From: an uncultured Ruminococcus sp.
GTDB lineage: Bacteria; Bacillota; Clostridia; Oscillospirales; Ruminococcaceae
Assembly: GCA_947627275.1 (NCBI GenBank)
Contig: CANQVK010000001.1
Span: forward strand, 109,977 to 173,976
DNA: 64,000 bases
Reading direction: 5' to 3'
Part shown: positions 35,818 to 43,975 of the stretch, in pieces
How the letters are laid out: the number at the start of each line of letters is the position of its first letter
Numbering within the stretch: position 1 is the stretch's first letter
The notes under the pieces: model-generated
The model's input: only the letters and a program-made list of their open reading frames with translations
Databases searched by the model: none
Told to the model about the DNA's origin: nothing
Program-made: the position numbers and the translations under genes

Positions 35818-37293
35818 TTACTGGTCAATATATCCTTCGTAATAGTAAACAGAGAAAATATAGTTGCCTTCACAGTCGTAAAGGTTGAGCTTATAAACTA
35901 ATTCTTCCGTCTCGCTCGGCTCGTAATACTGGTGATAGTCGCCGCCTTCAAGTACCGACATATCGCCTTTAGTTTCAATAAATTCGTCAACGTCTATATA
36001 TCCGTCGCCAAATCCAAGATAGTCAGGCAAAAATTCACGAGTTGACTTTGAGATACCGAAAACTGTTTTTTCGGCGTAAGTTTTTCCGCTGCTGTTAGTT
36101 CTGAACTCGTACTTCATGTTATCGTTAAATTCAACGTAATCGTTCATGTCAATTTCGGGGACGGGTTCAGCATTTTCATTAATTTTAAGGTCGTGAGTAA
36201 CCAAATAATCGTACAAATTACCCTCGTTGTCGTAATCAGTGTAGGAAATTATCAATCCCGTTGCGCAGTCTACGGTCATTGAAAAGGTAGTGGGCGTGTC
36301 AGATCTTTCGTAATGAACCGTTGTACCATTGATAAGTACGGCGTCGCCATACTCTGTTGACGTAGGCTCAAAGTCCCAATTATCAAACTTTGAAAGGCAC
36401 GTAACTATTAATTGGAGTGAATTTGGGTTGCAGCAAAATGTAGTTGTGCCAAAATTTTGCTGTGGAATATCAACAACGGGATTATTTTCCGCAGCTTCAA
36501 GGATCTGATCGACGTTTATTGTATCTGCCGGAGGTATATAATCCTCGCCGGGCCAATAAACGCCCTGATAGCCGTCAATATTCAGCGAATAAATCTTTTC
36601 GCCATCGCAATAGCTTTCAAGGTGCGTAATTTTTCCACCCTCCCAGCCTTCGGGCATACTGCCGCTGAGAACGTCGTCAACGCTGTTTGTTAAGTTCAGG
36701 CATGAGAGATAAGAGTAAGATTTTCCCGATTCTACGTCATATTGATAGGTGTTTACAAACGACTTGTCCGTGATTTGCGGACAGTAGGCAGTTACATATT
36801 TGCCGGAAACTTTATCGTAAAAGTTTTTGCTGTTGAGCATTTTAGCAAAAATTCCCTCTTTGGTGGACATATCGTAGGTGTTTTCGGGGTAGTCCGCCGC
36901 AGGATCATCTTCGGGAGCGTCTGTAGCTTCTTCCTCGGGAGCTTCTTCCGTAAACTCCTCCGTGGCTTCCTGCGAAATTTCCTCGGGAGCTGTGCCGTCG
37001 TCAGCAGAAAGCTGCGTAGATGAATTATCAGGGCTGAAAAGTCCGCTCATTGCCGCAGCCCCTCCCCCGAGAACCGCTATCGCCGTAAAGCAGGCGGCAA
37101 ACGCTCCGACACGCTTTATCAGGGGAGGCTTTCTATGCCTTTCTACAGGGAGTATAAGGGTTTCGCCTGTTTCATCAGCGTCACGCTGATAGTTTTCCTG
37201 CGCGAACTGCTGTGCAAGATCGCGGTTTACGTCAGGACTGATAGTCGGCGTGTCTTTCAAAGCGTTCCTGATATCTCTGTCAATTTTACTCAT
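35818..37293 (-). CDS. Single-pass membrane protein, likely partner (anti-sigma type) of the ECF sigma factor
   Basis: The 491-residue protein has a cytoplasmic N-terminal part of about 60 residues, one membrane helix (about 61-83, VGAFAACFTAIAVLGGGAAA), an acidic Glu/Pro/Asp linker (about 95-140) and a large outer domain of about 350 residues with Tyr-rich beta-type sequence. It starts inside the sigma gene (8-bp overlap), the normal place for an anti-sigma factor. The outer domain has no family I recognise; no zinc-binding anti-sigma motif (HxxxCxxC) is present. Confidence 0.7.
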   Translation of the reverse strand: MSKIDRDIRNALKDTPTISPDVNRDLAQQFAQENYQRDADETGETLILPVERHRKPPLIKRVGAFAACFTAIAVLGGGAAAMSGLFSPDNSSTQLSADDGTAPEEISQEATEEFTEEAPEEEATDAPEDDPAADYPENTYDMSTKEGIFAKMLNSKNFYDKVSGKYVTAYCPQITDKSFVNTYQYDVESGKSYSYLSCLNLTNSVDDVLSGSMPEGWEGGKITHLESYCDGEKIYSLNIDGYQGVYWPGEDYIPPADTINVDQILEAAENNPVVDIPQQNFGTTTFCCNPNSLQLIVTCLSKFDNWDFEPTSTEYGDAVLINGTTVHYERSDTPTTFSMTVDCATGLIISYTDYDNEGNLYDYLVTHDLKINENAEPVPEIDMNDYVEFNDNMKYEFRTNSSGKTYAEKTVFGISKSTREFLPDYLGFGDGYIDVDEFIETKGDMSVLEGGDYHQYYEPSETEELVYKLNLYDCEGNYIFSVYYYEGYIDQ

Positions 37294-37816
37294 TGTAAAA
37301 TACCTCCATTTTCTTTTTGATTTCTTTCCTCGCCTTGTTGAGCCTGCTTTTGACCGTTCCCTGCGGAATATCGAGCTGTTGGGAAATGTCGGCTACAGGC
37401 ATTTCGGCGTAGTAGTACATATAGACAACGTTTCGCAGTTTTTCAGGCAGACCTGCGATTATCTCGCGCAGCTTACTGTAAACGTTTTTCCGCTCGGTAT
37501 CGCGAACTATGTCCGACCCGTCCATAGCGTTTCCGAGGAGCGATTCGCCGTCCGGAACAAAAAAGCTGTCCTTGAGAGATTTTTTTCGCATGAGGTTGCA
37601 GTTGAGCTTTACGGCAATCCCAATAATATAGTTCCTTGCCGATTTTAAGCTGTTTTGGGAACTTCCGTCTATCCTGCCCAAAAGCTCGAACGCTTTCAGT
37701 ACGGCGTCCTGATAGAGATCTTCGGCGGAGTTTCTGTTGCCCGTGATGTGACAGCAAAAACCGAAAATCTCGTTTCCGTGCCGTGCAAGGAGCGTTTCAA
37801 ACTGATCCTGTGTCAT
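37286..37816 (-). CDS. ECF-family RNA polymerase sigma factor
   Basis: The 176-residue protein shows region 2 (SAEDLYQDAVLKAFELL) and region 4 with a helix-turn-helix (MPVADISQQLDIPQGTVKSRLNKARK). It would direct RNA polymerase to a small set of stress or envelope promoters. A perfect GGAAGGAGGTG site precedes the ATG. It overlaps the membrane protein gene by 8 bp, a typical sigma/anti-sigma pair. Its target promoters cannot be named from sequence. Confidence 0.92.
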   Translation of the reverse strand: MTQDQFETLLARHGNEIFGFCCHITGNRNSAEDLYQDAVLKAFELLGRIDGSSQNSLKSARNYIIGIAVKLNCNLMRKKSLKDSFFVPDGESLLGNAMDGSDIVRDTERKNVYSKLREIIAGLPEKLRNVVYMYYYAEMPVADISQQLDIPQGTVKSRLNKARKEIKKKMEVFYNE

Positions 37817-37933
37817 TTATGCACCTCCTTCCGTGCGCCTTCACTTATATATTGTCACGGAATGAGAAAATGGTTCACGTTTTTTTAGAAAAAGAGAAAT
37901 TTTTTTGCTTATCAAGAGGATTTTGTTTCATTC

Positions 37934-38113
37934 ATTCTCTGTTAAAGAGGTAATTCTTAGAACCCTATATCGTAAATTTACCTGTATAAAGCCATGTGAA
38001 TTTAAATTTACAAATAAATAAGGAGGCTTTATACAGGTAAATTTACGACAACAGAGATTCCAAAGGGGTCACCCCTTTGGCAGGGGGTGTGGGGGACGGC
38101 GTCCCCCACTTAA
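37934..38113 (-). repeat. Family A repeat, copy A5
   Basis: It is oriented on the minus strand, starting in the stop codon of pepV: head GGGGGACGCCGTCCCCC, CCAAAGGGG/CCCCTTTGG, slot hairpin with perfect 24-bp arms (38025-38048 and 37970-37993), right flank AATTACCTCTTTAACAGA. Same arm subtype as A4. Confidence 0.8.
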
Positions 38114-39372
38114 TCAGCAGAACAGATTTCAACAATAGCTTCTGCCATTATTTCGGCATTTTTCAGCAGGCTTTCTTCGGTGATATACTCGTCCGCAGCG
38201 TGCATATTTCCGCTGCCGCCGGGATATTCTGCGCCGAAAGCCACGCCGCCGTCAATTTCGTGGACGTAAGTTCCGCCGCCGATAGTGATACATCTCCCCT
38301 TTTCGCCGCTGACCCTTTCGTAAACTTTAAGGAGCTTCTGCACAAATTCGCTGTTTTCGTCGGTATAATGGGGTTCGCTGCCCTCGCAGGTGTCGATCGT
38401 GAAGCCTGCCGACTGAAGCTTTCCGCATATGATACGGCAGACTTCGGCTTTTGAGCGGTCAAGCGGATAGCGTACATCAATACCGCCCTTGAGAGAGTTT
38501 TCAACAGTATTCAACATAGACAATACACAGGTAAAATTTGCCGAATTATCGCCGAAAATCGCTTTTCCCTCAACATCTCCGTGTTGAAAACATTGTTGAA
38601 TACTTTTAACAACTCGGCTATTTCCGCTGTATTGTGAAAGAAACTTTGTAATTGCATTTTCGCCCTGCAAAGGAGTTGACGCGTGAGCCGATTTTCCCCT
38701 GTATACTGTCATATCACCATTGATTTTCACAGCGCATGAAGCAGGGACGGCGTTGATAACCTCTCCTGCCGAGATTTCAACATCATCGTCAAGCATTGTT
38801 GAAAAGTATACTCTCAGCATACCTTTTTCGCCGTTGATGACAGGGTACTCACCGTCAGGAGTGAAAACCATAGGCGGCAGTTTGCGTTTTGTACGGTAGT
38901 ACGCAAGGTCAGCCGAGCCGTTTTCCTCATTAGTGCCGAAAATCAGACGTACCCCCTTTTTCAGCGATATACCGAGTTCTCGGACGGCTCTTGCAGCAAA
39001 AACAGCGGCAACGGCAGGTCCTTTGTCGTCAATAGTTCCCCTGCCGACGAGCTTATTTCCGCAGCGTGTAAGTATAAACGGGTCGCTGCTCCAGCCAGTG
39101 CCTGTTGGGACAACGTCAAGATGCGTAAGTATCCCGAGGGCAGGTTCGAGGTCGTTAATGTCCGCCGAGCCTGCGTAGTTTTCAACATTGTCAACATTAA
39201 AACCGAAACGCTTGCAGTGTTCAAGCATTAATTTGAGCGCATTGGCAGGAACTTCGCCGAACGGCGTATCTTTTGCGGTTTCCCCCTGAACGCTCGGAAT
39301 GGCAACAAGTTTTTCGAGAAGCCCGATCATTTCGTCCTTGTGTTCCTCCAAATATTTTCTTATGGCTGTCAT
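38110..39372 (-). CDS. pepV: M20-family dipeptidase (PepV type)
   Basis: The 420-residue cytoplasmic zinc dipeptidase has metal ligands in ILTHLDVVP, GRGTIDDKGP and GTNEENGSADL, and a C-terminal GGGTYVHEI. The inserted lid domain of PepV is present. It cleaves dipeptides with an N-terminal D- or L-residue. ATG 39372 follows AGGAGGAACTTTT. Four exact TTTTCAACA motifs (DnaA-box-like) lie inside the gene. Repeat A5 begins at its stop codon. Confidence 0.9.
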   Translation of the reverse strand: MTAIRKYLEEHKDEMIGLLEKLVAIPSVQGETAKDTPFGEVPANALKLMLEHCKRFGFNVDNVENYAGSADINDLEPALGILTHLDVVPTGTGWSSDPFILTRCGNKLVGRGTIDDKGPAVAAVFAARAVRELGISLKKGVRLIFGTNEENGSADLAYYRTKRKLPPMVFTPDGEYPVINGEKGMLRVYFSTMLDDDVEISAGEVINAVPASCAVKINGDMTVYRGKSAHASTPLQGENAITKFLSQYSGNSRVVKSIQQCFQHGDVEGKAIFGDNSANFTCVLSMLNTVENSLKGGIDVRYPLDRSKAEVCRIICGKLQSAGFTIDTCEGSEPHYTDENSEFVQKLLKVYERVSGEKGRCITIGGGTYVHEIDGGVAFGAEYPGGSGNMHAADEYITEESLLKNAEIMAEAIVEICSAD

Positions 39373-39410
39373 AAAAGTTCCTCCTATAGACAAAATTTCC
39401 CATATATAGC

Positions 39411-39440
39411 AAAAAACCGCAGTATTCCTGCGGTTTTTTG
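39411..39440. terminator. Bidirectional hairpin
   Basis: AAAAAACCGCAG and CTGCGGTTTTTT form a stem with T-runs on both strands, just 5' of pepV. It most likely terminates leftward transcription from the ABC ATPase gene. Confidence 0.8.
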
Positions 39441-39464
39441 CCCAGCCGAATTTTCACACGGCTA

Positions 39465-39550
39465 AGAGTCTGTTTTATATTTCGGTGCAACGTCTTTTCG
39501 GTAAAATTATACTCGAAAATCCGCGCATACCGAAATACTAAGCAGGCTCT
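39465..39550. mobile_element. MITE-like element M3, core-deleted
   Basis: The ends AGAGTCTG and CAGGCTCT and the interior (read on the minus strand) match the two outer arms of M1, but the central AAGGCG hairpin is absent. Its length equals M1 minus the segment between the two direct AATTTTGCCGA repeats of M1. Confidence 0.65.
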
Positions 39551-39585
39551 AAAGAAAGAAAGGATAAATATGAAAAAGGAATATG

Positions 39586-40725
39586 TCAATTAACAATAGC
39601 TCTCTCTGTTTCCTTGTCAAAGAGATGGATTCTGTTGGGATCGATAGCGACCTTGATATCATCGCCGGGTCTTGCAGTAGTTCTGGGGCTAACTCTTGCA
39701 GTAAGGTTGTTGCCCTCGCATGTGAGGTAGAGATAAGTCTCAGCGCCCATCATTTCGGTAATATCAACATATGCGTCAATAACGCCTGTAGTAGCGTTTG
39801 AAAGGTACATTTCCTCATCGTGGATAGACTCAGGACGAACGCCGAGAGTAACTTCCTTGCCAACGTAATTGGGAAGCTCATCGTTTACCTTGGATTCGGG
39901 AACAATGATCTGATACTTTACGCCGCGGTGATTTTTGCTGTCCTCAGAGCCGAATTCTACGATAAACTGACCGTACTCCTCCTTAAGAACGGCGTCGATA
40001 AAGTTCATTTGAGGAGATCCGAGGAAGCCTGCAACGAACTTGTTTACGGGGTTCTCGTAAAGATTCTGAGGAGTATCGACCTGTTGAACGAAACCGTCCT
40101 TCATACAAACGATTCTGTCGCCCATTGTCATAGCCTCAGTCTGGTCATGTGTTACGTAAATAAATGTAGTACCGAGCTTCTTATGGATCTTGGAGATCTC
40201 GGTTCTCATCTGCGCACGGAGCTTAGCGTCGAGGTTTGAGAGAGGCTCGTCAAGGAGGAATACCTTAGGCGAACGAACTATACATCTACCCAAAGCAACA
40301 CGCTGTCTCTGACCGCCTGACATAGCCTTAGGCTTTCTGTCGAGGAGGTGTGTAAGGTCGAGGATCTTAGCAGCCTCGTTTACCTTTCTCTCGATCTCGT
40401 CCTTAGGGACCTTACGGAGCTTAAGTCCGAAAGCCATATTGTCGAAAACTGTCATATGGGGGTAAAGAGCATAGTTTTGGAAAACCATAGCTATATCTCT
40501 GTCCTTGGGCGCAATATCGTTAACAAGGCGGTCGCCGATATACAGCTCGCCCTCTGAAATTTCCTCAAGACCTGCGATCATACGGAGAGTTGTGGACTTA
40601 CCGCATCCGGAAGGTCCAACAAGAACGATAAACTCCTTATCTCTGATCTCCAAGTTTACATCTGTAACAGCAACAACACCGCCGGGGTATTTTTTATAAA
40701 TATTTTTAAGTGTTAAGCCTGCCAT
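39586..40725 (-). CDS. msmK: Sugar ABC transporter ATPase (MsmK/UgpC type)
   Basis: The 379-residue ATPase has Walker A GPSGCGKST, the signature MSGGQRQRVALGR, Walker B VFLLDEP and a C-terminal TOBE/MalK-like regulatory domain of about 130 residues. No permease or binding protein is adjacent, so it is a stand-alone ATPase that probably powers several carbohydrate ABC importers, as MsmK does in other Firmicutes. CTGGAGGACAGGAATAA precedes the ATG. A terminator and M3 follow. Confidence 0.93.
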   Translation of the reverse strand: MAGLTLKNIYKKYPGGVVAVTDVNLEIRDKEFIVLVGPSGCGKSTTLRMIAGLEEISEGELYIGDRLVNDIAPKDRDIAMVFQNYALYPHMTVFDNMAFGLKLRKVPKDEIERKVNEAAKILDLTHLLDRKPKAMSGGQRQRVALGRCIVRSPKVFLLDEPLSNLDAKLRAQMRTEISKIHKKLGTTFIYVTHDQTEAMTMGDRIVCMKDGFVQQVDTPQNLYENPVNKFVAGFLGSPQMNFIDAVLKEEYGQFIVEFGSEDSKNHRGVKYQIIVPESKVNDELPNYVGKEVTLGVRPESIHDEEMYLSNATTGVIDAYVDITEMMGAETYLYLTCEGNNLTARVSPRTTARPGDDIKVAIDPNRIHLFDKETERAIVN

Positions 40726-40854
40726 TTATTCCTGTCCTCCAGTTCATTTTTCTTGCCGACTCTGTCTTAACATTTTACAGTACAGTATCAGCTATAATAA
40801 TATAATACCACTTTTCAAAAAAAATTTCAAGATACTAAATTGACAAAGTTACAA

Positions 40855-41634
40855 TTAGTTGTTTAGCATAAATGCCGAAAAATCGCTAATAAAATCAGAG
40901 CAAAAATCGTCGAAATCGGGCGGAGAAAACAAGTTTTCAACATCTTTGTGCAATAATTCCATACACTCGCCAAACCCCAGTTTTTCGGGAAGAATCAATC
41001 CGCCAACAGTTAATCTCATTAATCTTTCAACATGGTTTTCAACAGCGGCAAACATTCGCTTGACTTGGTGGTATTTGCCCTCGTGAAGCTCTATAAACGC
41101 CAATTTATCGGACTTTTCGGCACGTTTCAGCTTTGCGGGGAGACATTGCGTACCATCGGAAAGAAGTATACCGTCGTTAAATATGTCAATATATTTACTT
41201 TTAAAAGGTTTGTCAAGTTTCACAATATAAATTTTCGGAACATGACTGCGCGGTGAAAGCAGTCTGTGGGCGAGTTCTCCGTCGTCGGTTATAAGCAGCG
41301 CTCCCAGCGAATCCTTGTCCAGTCTGCCGGCAGGAAAAAGCCCTTTTTTTCTAAGTTCGGGAGGAATAAGCCGCATAACGCTTGCGCCGTCGTTTTCCTC
41401 GGTCGAGCTGACATATCCGTCCGGCTTATTTAAAAGTATATATCGGAATTTTGACGCTGATACGGGAGTTCCGAGAACTTCGACCGAAGCAGTTTCAGCG
41501 TCGATTTTGGTATCGCTTTTTTTGATTGTAACTCCGTCTACGGCGATCTTGCCTTTGGCGGCAAGTTCTTTGATACGGCTTCTGGAATATTCGGAACGTT
41601 CCGAAATATATTTGTCAAGGCGAATCAGTGCCAT
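40855..41634 (-). CDS. RsuA-family rRNA pseudouridine synthase
   Basis: The 259-residue protein has an N-terminal S4 RNA-binding domain (about 1-60) and a catalytic domain with PAGRLDKDSLGALLITDDG, where the Asp in GRLD is the nucleophile. It would isomerise a uridine in 16S rRNA (U516 in RsuA); RluB-like or RluE-like substrates are possible. ATG 41634 has AAAGGA seven bases upstream; seven earlier codons are ignored. Confidence 0.9.
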   Translation of the reverse strand: MALIRLDKYISERSEYSRSRIKELAAKGKIAVDGVTIKKSDTKIDAETASVEVLGTPVSASKFRYILLNKPDGYVSSTEENDGASVMRLIPPELRKKGLFPAGRLDKDSLGALLITDDGELAHRLLSPRSHVPKIYIVKLDKPFKSKYIDIFNDGILLSDGTQCLPAKLKRAEKSDKLAFIELHEGKYHQVKRMFAAVENHVERLMRLTVGGLILPEKLGFGECMELLHKDVENLFSPPDFDDFCSDFISDFSAFMLNN

Positions 41635-41656
41635 AATTTTCCTTTCAGTAAGCACT

Positions 41657-41706
41657 GTTTACAACTTAAGCAGGGGTACGCTGTCCTGCGCTTAAGTTGT
41701 AAACAG
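41657..41706. repeat. Long inverted repeat with family A-type head
   Basis: GTTTACAACTTAAGC and GCTTAAGTTGTAAAC enclose a GGGGTACGCTGTCC core. The ends match the left edges of some family A copies (AACTTAAGC). It lies between divergent genes. Confidence 0.6.
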
Positions 41707-41767
41707 CGAATAATTTGCGGCGTTTTGAGCATACTATTGAATGTCAAGATCTTTTTGGAGGAATAAT

Positions 41768-42199
41768 ATGTCAAAAAAGTTTATTATTGCAGCGATAGCG
41801 GCAGCGGTCATATTGGGCGCAGTCATAATAGCCGATCCCGACAATAAAAATGTACAGAATATCCCCGAGGGTTCGCCTGTTGACGCGTCAACGGTAAGCA
41901 GCAGGATAGATTATTTTGCAGCTCACGGCTGGGAGGTCGAGGAGCTTTCGGGAAAGGATATAACGATTCCCGCCGACTTTTCCGAAGGCTACGAGCAGTA
42001 CGCCGCATTGCAGGATAAGCAGGGGATGCCGCTTCGGGAATATGCAGGAAAATCGGGAAAATTGTACGTTTACGAAGTAAAAAACTACAGTCCCGATAAT
42101 AAAAAAATGCTCGCCGAGCTTATCGTCTGCGACAATACGGCTATCGCCTCGATGGTTTACAGCGACAGCGGCGACGGTATGCAAATGAGCGTAAATTAA
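41768..42199 (+). CDS. DUF4830-like exported or membrane-anchored protein
   Basis: The 143-residue protein has an N-terminal hydrophobic helix (about 5-22) and a soluble domain with YFAAHGWEVEE, ITIPADFSEGYEQYAALQ and YVYEVKNY, which matches the DUF4830 pattern of gut Firmicutes. Function is unknown; the domain is likely outside the membrane. TTTTGGAGGAATAAT precedes the ATG. Confidence 0.75.
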   Translation: MSKKFIIAAIAAAVILGAVIIADPDNKNVQNIPEGSPVDASTVSSRIDYFAAHGWEVEELSGKDITIPADFSEGYEQYAALQDKQGMPLREYAGKSGKLYVYEVKNYSPDNKKMLAELIVCDNTAIASMVYSDSGDGMQMSVN

Positions 42200-42208
42200 T
42201 CAGAGACT

Positions 42209-42232
42209 TAGGGGGGACGCTGTCCCCCATTA
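42209..42232 (+). terminator. Hairpin after the DUF4830-like gene
   Basis: GGGGGACGCTGTCCCCC stands alone, without the rest of family A, ten bases after the stop codon and followed by ATTAA rather than a T-run. Confidence 0.5.
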
Positions 42233-42253
42233 AACTATCAGTATTAAATATGA

Positions 42254-42413
42254 TATACTAAACGCTATAGCAAAACGCGCAATAAATGACAAGCAGATTT
42301 TGCACATAGCAAGGCGGAGGACGCAGGCATACTGTCGTATGGCAAGGACGACAACGATGCTGTGTGTAAAATATGCTGTCAGATATGCGTGATTTGCTAT
42401 AGCGTTTAGTATA
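42254..42413. mobile_element. MITE-like element M4
   Basis: The 160-bp element has terminal inverted repeats starting TATACTAAACGCTATAGCAA. The centre is AAGGCGGAGGACG, a hairpin CATAC-TGTC-GTATG, then GACGACAACG. It differs from the copy at 63720 by a single base (T against C in AACGATGCTG). No ORF. Confidence 0.85.
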
Positions 42414-42440
42414 ATGACTTTGCGTTATGCGATGAGTATG

Positions 42441-42899
42441 TTATTCTGACGAAATGCCTTTTTCAAGGTCGCTTATTATGGCAATAAAGCTTTTTACGTC
42501 CGTAAAATCCTCATATACCGATGCAAAACGAATATAAGCGATAGGGTCGATAACGCGAAGCTGTTCCAACACAAGCTCGCCTATTTCTTTGGAACGTGCA
42601 ACGTTTTTCAACTCGTTGGCATAGTGATTTTCAATATTATCGGCTATCCTTTCCACCTCGTCGATATTTACGGGACGCTTCTTTATGGCGCTGAAAATTC
42701 CCTTTATCAGCTTGCTGCGGTCGAACGGCTCATAGCTTCCGCTGCGTTTTTCCACCATAAGCATCGGCTTTTCCACGATCTCGAAAGTGGTAAATCTTGC
42801 GCCGCACTTTATACATTCACGGCGGCGTTTTATACGATCGTCCTTGGGTCTGGAATCCACGACTTTAGAATCGGGAAATTGGCAATAAGGACATATCAA
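42441..42899 (-). CDS. nrdR: Ribonucleotide reductase regulator NrdR
   Basis: The 152-residue repressor has an N-terminal zinc ribbon (CPYCQFPDSKVVDSRP ... CIKCGARFTTFE) and an ATP-cone domain (VEKRSGSYEPFDRSKL). It controls ribonucleotide reductase genes by sensing dATP and ATP. I prefer the TTG at 42899, eight bases after AAGGAG, over the GTG at 42908, which overlaps that site. No nrd gene or NrdR box was seen in the window. Confidence 0.94.
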   Translation of the reverse strand: MICPYCQFPDSKVVDSRPKDDRIKRRRECIKCGARFTTFEIVEKPMLMVEKRSGSYEPFDRSKLIKGIFSAIKKRPVNIDEVERIADNIENHYANELKNVARSKEIGELVLEQLRVIDPIAYIRFASVYEDFTDVKSFIAIISDLEKGISSE

Positions 42900-42927
42900 A
42901 ACTATCACTCCTTGTTAGATTTTTACA

Positions 42928-43710
42928 TTATCTATACTGCTGCGTCATGCTTGTTAAAACATTGTAGCTTGAAATAAGGTCGCTTATGCCGCTGAAACCG
43001 CTTCTGTAAAGCTCAAGAATGACGTTTGCATCGGGGTTAAGCGAGTTCAGCTTATCGAAAAAAGGCTTGAAACGGAAGTTTCCCCTGCCTATGGGCAGAC
43101 AGTCTCCAAGCTCTCCGGAGTCGCTTATATGGACATGCACAATGCTTTTTCCTGCGGCATCGAGGAAGGCGAACGGCGTTTCTCCGGCTCTGACAGCCTG
43201 CTTCGTATCGAGAACAAAGGCGAACTCATTGCCAAGCATTGACGATATATCACGGATAAACGCAGACGAGCGGCTTTGACAGCGGCTAACGTTTTCGACT
43301 GCTGCGGTCACTCCGAATTCTTTTCCGAGACGAAAAAGCTTCGAGTATCTTTCGCAGTAAAACTCTTTTCCTTTGTCGGCTTTTCCGCCGTGGAAAACGA
43401 AGATCTTCGCTCCCACAATGTTCATGAACCGAAAATACAGTTTGTAATATTCGAGAATGTCATCAATTCGGCGTTCGTACTCCGAGAAAAACATAAGCTG
43501 TTCCATTTCGCAGGTGAATGGGTGGACCGAAACGCAGCTAACGTCGAATCGCTTCAGCATATTTGCCATGCTGTGAGCAAAACTCTTTTTAAGCTCCGAA
43601 TGAGTGTTTATAAACAGCTCGGTACATGCAGCTCCGTTTACAGCAAGTTCATAGAGACTTTCCTCAATTGGTTTCGGGAAAAGACAGGCTGTGGAAATGC
43701 CGATTTTCAT
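42928..43710 (-). CDS. Sugar phosphate isomerase/epimerase-like TIM-barrel protein
   Basis: The 260-residue protein has AP-endonuclease-2/xylose-isomerase-like barrel features: MKIGISTACLF, VSVHPFTCEME, FVFHGGKADKG, AAVENVSR, FVLDTKQAVRAG, VHVHISD and VILELYRSGF, with His, Glu and Asp at positions expected for a divalent metal. The substrate is not predictable. ATG 43710 follows GAGGGCGGTGATATA. Confidence 0.82.
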   Translation of the reverse strand: MKIGISTACLFPKPIEESLYELAVNGAACTELFINTHSELKKSFAHSMANMLKRFDVSCVSVHPFTCEMEQLMFFSEYERRIDDILEYYKLYFRFMNIVGAKIFVFHGGKADKGKEFYCERYSKLFRLGKEFGVTAAVENVSRCQSRSSAFIRDISSMLGNEFAFVLDTKQAVRAGETPFAFLDAAGKSIVHVHISDSGELGDCLPIGRGNFRFKPFFDKLNSLNPDANVILELYRSGFSGISDLISSYNVLTSMTQQYR

Positions 43711-43771
43711 TATATCACCGCCCTCTGGTTCAGCATTTTTTTGGACATTTTGCAATAACGGCGAGTATATA

Positions 43772-43957
43772 TCAGTCGCCGTTATTTACCGTTTCTTTCG
43801 TATTCTGATCATCTTCGTCAGCGGATTCCGTCATTGACGCTTCGCTGTTCTGTTCGTCAAAAACCTCGTCGGGGGGAGGTCCGTACACACAGCCGACAAA
43901 GTTGAACGCCGCCAAAAAAACCTCCGTTCCCAAAAGAACCTTCTTCAATTTTTTCAT
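43772..43957 (-). CDS. Small lipoprotein
   Basis: The 61-residue protein has a basic start MKKLKKVL, a hydrophobic stretch, the lipobox FVGC at residues 20-23, and a short acidic tail rich in Asp, Glu and Asn. AAAGGCAGG lies about ten bases ahead of the ATG. It follows glmM by 18 bp and may be co-transcribed. Role unknown; the frame could be fortuitous but the lipobox argues for it. Confidence 0.55.
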   Translation of the reverse strand: MKKLKKVLLGTEVFLAAFNFVGCVYGPPPDEVFDEQNSEASMTESADEDDQNTKETVNNGD

Positions 43958-43975
43958 TCAGATACGACCTGCCTT

